Part shown: piece by piece, positions 6,547 to 8,651 of the stretch
How the letters are laid out: each line of letters begins with the position of its first letter
Position numbering within the stretch: position 1 is the first letter of the stretch
Assembly (NCBI GenBank): GCA_910578335.1
Contig: CAJTPU010000040.1
Span: 1 to 8,651, forward strand
Direction: 5' to 3'
Length of the DNA stretch: 8,651 nt
DNA from: an uncultured Lachnospiraceae bacterium
GTDB lineage: Bacteria; Bacillota; Clostridia; Lachnospirales; Lachnospiraceae
The notes under the pieces: model-generated
The model's input: the letters and a program-made list of their open reading frames with translations, nothing else
What the model was told of the DNA's origin: nothing
The model's database searches: none
Made by a program: the position numbers and the translations under genes

Positions 6547-8433
6547 AGGCTCCCCCGTCCATGACAGGACCAGCTTGGGCGCGTAGGCAGCCGATGCATT
6601 GTTGTAAAACACCTCGCACTGCATTTTTGTGCCGGCGGCTGCTGACGCCGCATCCGGCGCCTCCACCATTGCTTTCAGCACGAAACCGTGATTGTCCGCC
6701 GTCCCGTTTACCCATGCGCTGACCGCTTCCGTCACGTCAAAGGAAAGCGCCTCCCCGCGCACGGTTGCCGCCGCCTGAGAGTCTAAAAATACATGGGTAA
6801 ATCCAAGCTGGCTGTTCCAGCTTAAGCCCTCAGGCATCCATTCTTCACCCACACCAAAAAGACCAAATTCCGCCGTCCCGCGGCTCCACCTTGTCTTCTG
6901 CGTCACGAAAAGTGTGGCTGACGTAATTTCCGCTTCCGCTGCCAGCGCCGCAAAATCATAATCTATGGCAAAATAAGTACGACAGTTTAAATGCCTGCTT
7001 CGAAAACCGGCATAATTGCCCGATGTGATACCGTCATCATAGCCCACGTACGGATACTGGTTATCCCCAATCACTGCATTGGGACTGCCCTCCTCTGCGC
7101 AGGCAAGGCGGATGGCGCTGCCCGACACCTGAACGGCAGTAGGGTCTATACGCACCGGATAGACGCGCTCCGGCGCATCCAGCCATTCCCGGTCCGCTGT
7201 CACCGTCACAAGACAAAGCCCGTCCGTCTCTGTCAGGCTCATTTCCACGCCAAAGCTGACCTCCCCTGCTGCATCCTCCATTTCCGGCGCTTCCAGCACA
7301 AAGATGGCATCCTGCTCCGGCTCCTCTCCCGCCTCATACAGATAGAGAATATTATTTATCAGGGAAACGGAAAGTCCGCAGGTATCCACATAATAGGAAA
7401 AGCTGTTTCTTTCCCCCCTCTCTAAAAGGATAATATCCTCTTTTACACTGTTTGCAAGTACGGTGTACTGATAATCCACATTAGAAAACACATTGCTGTA
7501 GCGGATGGCATTGCCCCGCGTAACTCCTTCCGCAAAGCTGCCCTCTGCGGGATACAACAGCATTTGATAATCCCCGCACAAAATAACGATACCTTCCCCA
7601 AAACCGCCGTTTCCGTCAGAGATGCCACTGTCCCCATACGCCGCCATATTCTCAGGAAACAGTACCGTATAGGTATTTGCACGATTCATATAAGAAGAAC
7701 CTGCACCGCCAGCCATGCCAAACAGGGACACCGGATTTTCTACCAGCGTATTGTCCACACGGCACAGGCTGCCGTCTTCGTCTATGTAAGTCGTCCCGTC
7801 ATTTCCCACTACCGTCACATACCGGTTGCCGCCCGCATGATAGGTACGGCTGTATGCATCATAGGACACCAGCGCCCCATAATCTTCCGGCTCCGGCTCC
7901 CTGTAAAAAGTCTCCGGCTCCCTGCGGGGCAGCGCATCACCACCGGAAACCATATCTCCGCCGGACACGTCATTTCCACTGCCTATATCGTCTCCACCGG
8001 ACACATCATTTCCGCCGGATACATCACTTCCACCGGATATATCGTCTCTGCCGGACACGTCACTTCCACCGGATATATCATCTCCGCCGGACATGTCACT
8101 TTCACCGGATATATCGTCTCCGCCGGACATGTCATTCTCACCGGATATATCGTCTCCGCCGGGCACATCACTTCCTTCGGACATATCGCCGCTGCCAGAC
8201 ACATGCTGTCCGCCAGACGCATTTTTCCCATCGGAAGAACTGTTACCGCCATTCCCACCGTCGTCCCTGTCTTCTTCCGTACCGGACATACCAGAGCCGT
8301 CCCCCGCAGACACCCCTGCACCGGACGCATAAGCAGGCAGGCAGTCCGATAAAGCCAGTACCGCCGCCAGGCACAAGCCAAGAAGCCGTGACAATATTTT
8401 CTTCTCTTTTTTTCTCTTTTGTAAACCCTTCAT
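6328..8433 (-). CDS. N-terminal part of secreted RHS/YD-repeat protein (701-residue frame)
   Basis: This frame runs from ATG at 8433 to TGA at 6330-6328. The start is secure: an in-frame TAA lies at 8439-8437 and a ribosome binding site sits 9 bases upstream of the ATG. Residues 1-36 are a Sec signal peptide with a KRKKEKK n-region, a Leu/Ala-rich core and an AYA cleavage motif. Residues 38-165 are low-complexity Ser/Gly/Asp, including 14 hexapeptide repeats (82-165). Residues 170-430 form an unassigned extracellular region with short strands such as RYVTVVGNDGTTYIDEDGS. Residues 435-626 resemble the DNRLRE domain, and residues 629-646 begin a fibronectin-like domain. From residue 647 the sequence becomes Arg/Gly/Gln-rich and unlike the family, because the true continuation is in another frame from 6494. 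The last 55 residues are therefore probably not native. The N-terminus appears built to hold the RHS shell outside the cell. Confidence 0.85.
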   Translation of the reverse strand: MKGLQKRKKEKKILSRLLGLCLAAVLALSDCLPAYASGAGVSAGDGSGMSGTEEDRDDGGNGGNSSSDGKNASGGQHVSGSGDMSEGSDVPGGDDISGENDMSGGDDISGESDMSGGDDISGGSDVSGRDDISGGSDVSGGNDVSGGDDIGSGNDVSGGDMVSGGDALPRREPETFYREPEPEDYGALVSYDAYSRTYHAGGNRYVTVVGNDGTTYIDEDGSLCRVDNTLVENPVSLFGMAGGAGSSYMNRANTYTVLFPENMAAYGDSGISDGNGGFGEGIVILCGDYQMLLYPAEGSFAEGVTRGNAIRYSNVFSNVDYQYTVLANSVKEDIILLERGERNSFSYYVDTCGLSVSLINNILYLYEAGEEPEQDAIFVLEAPEMEDAAGEVSFGVEMSLTETDGLCLVTVTADREWLDAPERVYPVRIDPTAVQVSGSAIRLACAEEGSPNAVIGDNQYPYVGYDDGITSGNYAGFRSRHLNCRTYFAIDYDFAALAAEAEITSATLFVTQKTRWSRGTAEFGLFGVGEEWMPEGLSWNSQLGFTHVFLDSQAAATVRGEALSFDVTEAVSAWVNGTADNHGFVLKAMVEAPDAASAAAGTKMQCEVFYNNASAAYAPKLVLSWTGEPTELSALTLDDTTIEIYPRGGAQRRQVNQYAWRSGAWSGEAGQPGGLQSGKRNDRRSRSRDKPCISGFGTVRG
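6495..6499 (-). other. Frameshift site: run of five C in the coding strand
   Basis: The coding strand reads ATTTACCCCCGTGGTGGAGC here. In the upstream frame this is I-Y-P-R-G-G-A and leads to a stop at 6328. Skipping one base gives I-Y-P-V-V-E-R-S-G-D, which continues as a sensible fibronectin-like domain and then as the whole YD-repeat region. The change is +1: one base too many relative to an intact frame. A four-C run would restore the frame; removing one T from the nearby TTT would also do so, giving I-T-P-V-V. A homopolymer is a common place for sequencing errors and for slipped-strand mutation, and the sequence alone cannot separate these. Confidence 0.8.
6556..7131 (-). other. DNRLRE-like (CBM96-type) extracellular domain
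   Basis: Residues 435-626 carry the expected signals in order: an early GSPNAVIGDNQYPYVGYDDG segment, RTYFAIDYDFAAL as the first strand pair, ITSATLFVTQKT as the central strand, EEWMPEGLSWNSQ as the W-x-E-x-x-x-x-W-N type motif, FDVTEAVSAWVNG before NHGFVLKA, and a closing YAPKLVLSWTG. This order matches DNRLRE-type beta-sandwich domains found in secreted wall or carbohydrate-associated proteins, including clostridial RHS proteins. Sugar binding is known for some relatives; it is only an inference here. Assignment is from recalled family pattern. Confidence 0.72.
7939..8190 (-). repeat. Tandem 18-base repeat encoding 14 Ser/Asp/Gly hexapeptides
   Basis: Fourteen consecutive six-residue units (residues 82-165) follow a loose pattern [S/N/D]-D-[I/V/M]-S-G-[G/E]. 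Two types tend to alternate, DDISGG/DDISGE and SDVSGG/NDMSGG, so a 36-base higher-order repeat is visible. Units at both ends are more diverged (GDMSEG, SDVPGG, DDIGSG, DMVSGG). The segment is strongly acidic and flexible, and follows a Gly/Ser-rich linker after the signal peptide. I infer a stalk or spacer that could cross the cell wall. The alternating Asp residues also suggest possible Ca2+ binding, but no exact RTX-type nonapeptide is present. Confidence 0.9.
8326..8433 (-). other. Sec signal peptide
   Basis: Residues 1-36 show the three classical parts: a basic n-region (KGLQKRKKEKK), a hydrophobic core (LLGLCLAAVLAL) and a small-residue c-region ending AYA before SGAG. Cleavage is predicted after Ala36. 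A Cys at position 21 lies inside the core and does not form a convincing lipobox, so a lipoprotein is less likely. The mature protein would be exported, so the RHS repeats would act at the cell surface or outside the cell. Confidence 0.85.
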
Positions 8434-8440
8434 CTGTTAT

Positions 8441-8450
8441 CTCTTCCTTT
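8441..8450 (-). promoter_or_regulatory. Ribosome binding site of the RHS gene
   Basis: The minus strand reads AAAGGAAGAG here. AGGAAG (8443-8448) aligns with the AGGAGG consensus with one mismatch and lies 9 bases before the ATG at 8433-8431. Together with the in-frame TAA at 8437-8439 it fixes the start codon. Confidence 0.8.
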
Positions 8451-8499
8451 TCTGATTTCAGTAGTTGTAAAACTCCGGCTTTTTTCTTTTTAAAGCTTC

Positions 8500-8527
8500 A
8501 TTCTACTAAAATTGCAAAAAAAGTCCA
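8500..8527 (-). promoter_or_regulatory. Candidate sigma-70/sigma-A promoter for the RHS gene
   Basis: On the minus strand a -35-like TGGACT (8522-8527) and a -10-like TAGAAT (8500-8505) are separated by 16 bases. They match the TTGACA and TATAAT consensus at 4 and 5 of 6 positions. A T-run fills the start of the spacer. Transcription would begin near 8493, giving a leader of about 60 bases before the ATG. No other element in the AT-rich leader is clearly better, but AT-rich DNA gives chance matches easily. Confidence 0.5.
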
Positions 8528-8651
8528 TAACAAATCAGGCAACTGTTTAAATAAAGAAGAGGTTTTTTATTCAGAAAGCGATTGCAAACTTTGGAAATTT
8601 TTGTAGGATTACAATACATGTGTTACAACTGAATAAATAAAAAGCAGGGAT

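Larger units (their letters stand above)
1..8433 (-). pseudogene. Giant secreted RHS/YD-repeat protein gene, split by a +1 frameshift and cut by the window edge
   Basis: This entry joins the two reading frames at 6328-8433 and 1-6494 into one gene. The two frames meet in the middle of a single fibronectin-like domain, and joining them gives a normal module order: signal peptide, Ser/Asp/Gly repeats, DNRLRE-like domain, fibronectin-like domain, LysM-like segment, DUF6531-like segment, then about 75 YD repeats. About 2,810 residues are visible and the C-terminus lies beyond base 1. RHS/YD proteins fold into a hollow beta-shell that can enclose a C-terminal effector, so a surface or polymorphic-toxin role is likely but not shown here. 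I use the pseudogene type only because the frame is broken as given. The downstream frame has no stop or other lesion over 2,164 codons, so the break is either recent, an error or functional. Confidence 0.62.
8434..8651. other. AT-rich intergenic leader upstream of the RHS gene
   Basis: This 218-base stretch is much richer in A and T than the coding region. Besides the promoter and ribosome binding site it holds an 8-base inverted repeat, AGTTGTAA at 8463-8470 and TTACAACT at 8623-8630, and a direct repeat ATTGCAAA at 8511-8518 and 8581-8588. I see no convincing riboswitch, hairpin terminator, tRNA or small gene. The upstream neighbour is outside the window. Confidence 0.7.

Noticed and set aside
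7939..8190. CRISPR array
   Set aside because: The 18-base units are contiguous with no spacers and encode an in-frame peptide repeat.
7983..8381. Minus-strand frame of 132 codons with a repeating CPAETIYPVEV pattern
   Set aside because: It is an alternative frame of the Ser/Asp/Gly hexapeptide repeat, inside the real coding frame, with no independent start signal.
7564..8606. Plus-strand open frames over the N-terminal region, including a His/Arg-rich one and a Thr/Gly/His-rich one
   Set aside because: The 18-base tandem repeat keeps all frames free of stops on both strands. The signal peptide and ribosome binding site support only the minus-strand frame from 8433.
8631..8651. Terminator of an upstream gene (T-rich stretch on the minus strand near 8631-8645)
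   Set aside because: A T-rich run is visible but no stem can be formed within the window, so it cannot be supported.

Overview
The window is almost entirely one giant gene on the minus strand. It starts at 8433 and is still open at base 1, so its 3' end lies outside. The product is a secreted RHS/YD-repeat protein of the type common in gut Clostridia. About 2,810 codons are visible. The sequence style suggests Bacillota, probably Lachnospiraceae: a GC-rich repetitive coding region behind an AT-rich leader, a Sec signal peptide, and the module order described below. This placement comes from recalled family resemblance, not a database search.

Layout in the direction of transcription (high to low coordinates). 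8434-8651 is a 218-base AT-rich leader with a plausible sigma-70-type promoter (8500-8527) and a ribosome binding site (8441-8450). 8326-8433 encodes a signal peptide. 7939-8190 encodes 14 tandem hexapeptides rich in Ser, Asp and Gly. About 7135-7930 encodes an unassigned extracellular region. 6556-7131 encodes a DNRLRE-like (CBM96-type) domain. 6190-6546 encodes a fibronectin-III-like domain. 6040-6175 encodes a LysM-like segment. 5760-5960 encodes a DUF6531-like segment, the usual entry to RHS repeats. About 560-5620 encodes roughly 75 YD repeats, with an Ala/Gly/Pro-rich insert near 1436-1565 and a His-rich insert at 999-1085. 24-530 encodes an Asn/Gly/Ser-rich stretch containing a duplicated 66-base module. 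Any RHS core, variable C-terminal (possibly toxin) domain and immunity gene would lie beyond base 1.

The most important anomaly is a single +1 frame change at a run of five C (minus strand; 6495-6499), inside the fibronectin-like domain. Upstream the protein is read in one frame and stops at 6328. Downstream the whole RHS repeat region is open in another frame for 2,164 codons without a stop. This is either a one-base sequencing or assembly error, a real inactivating or phase-variable indel, or, least likely, a recoding site.

No RNA genes, insertion sequences, CRISPR arrays or plus-strand genes are supported. The long plus-strand open frames are antisense shadows of the repeats.
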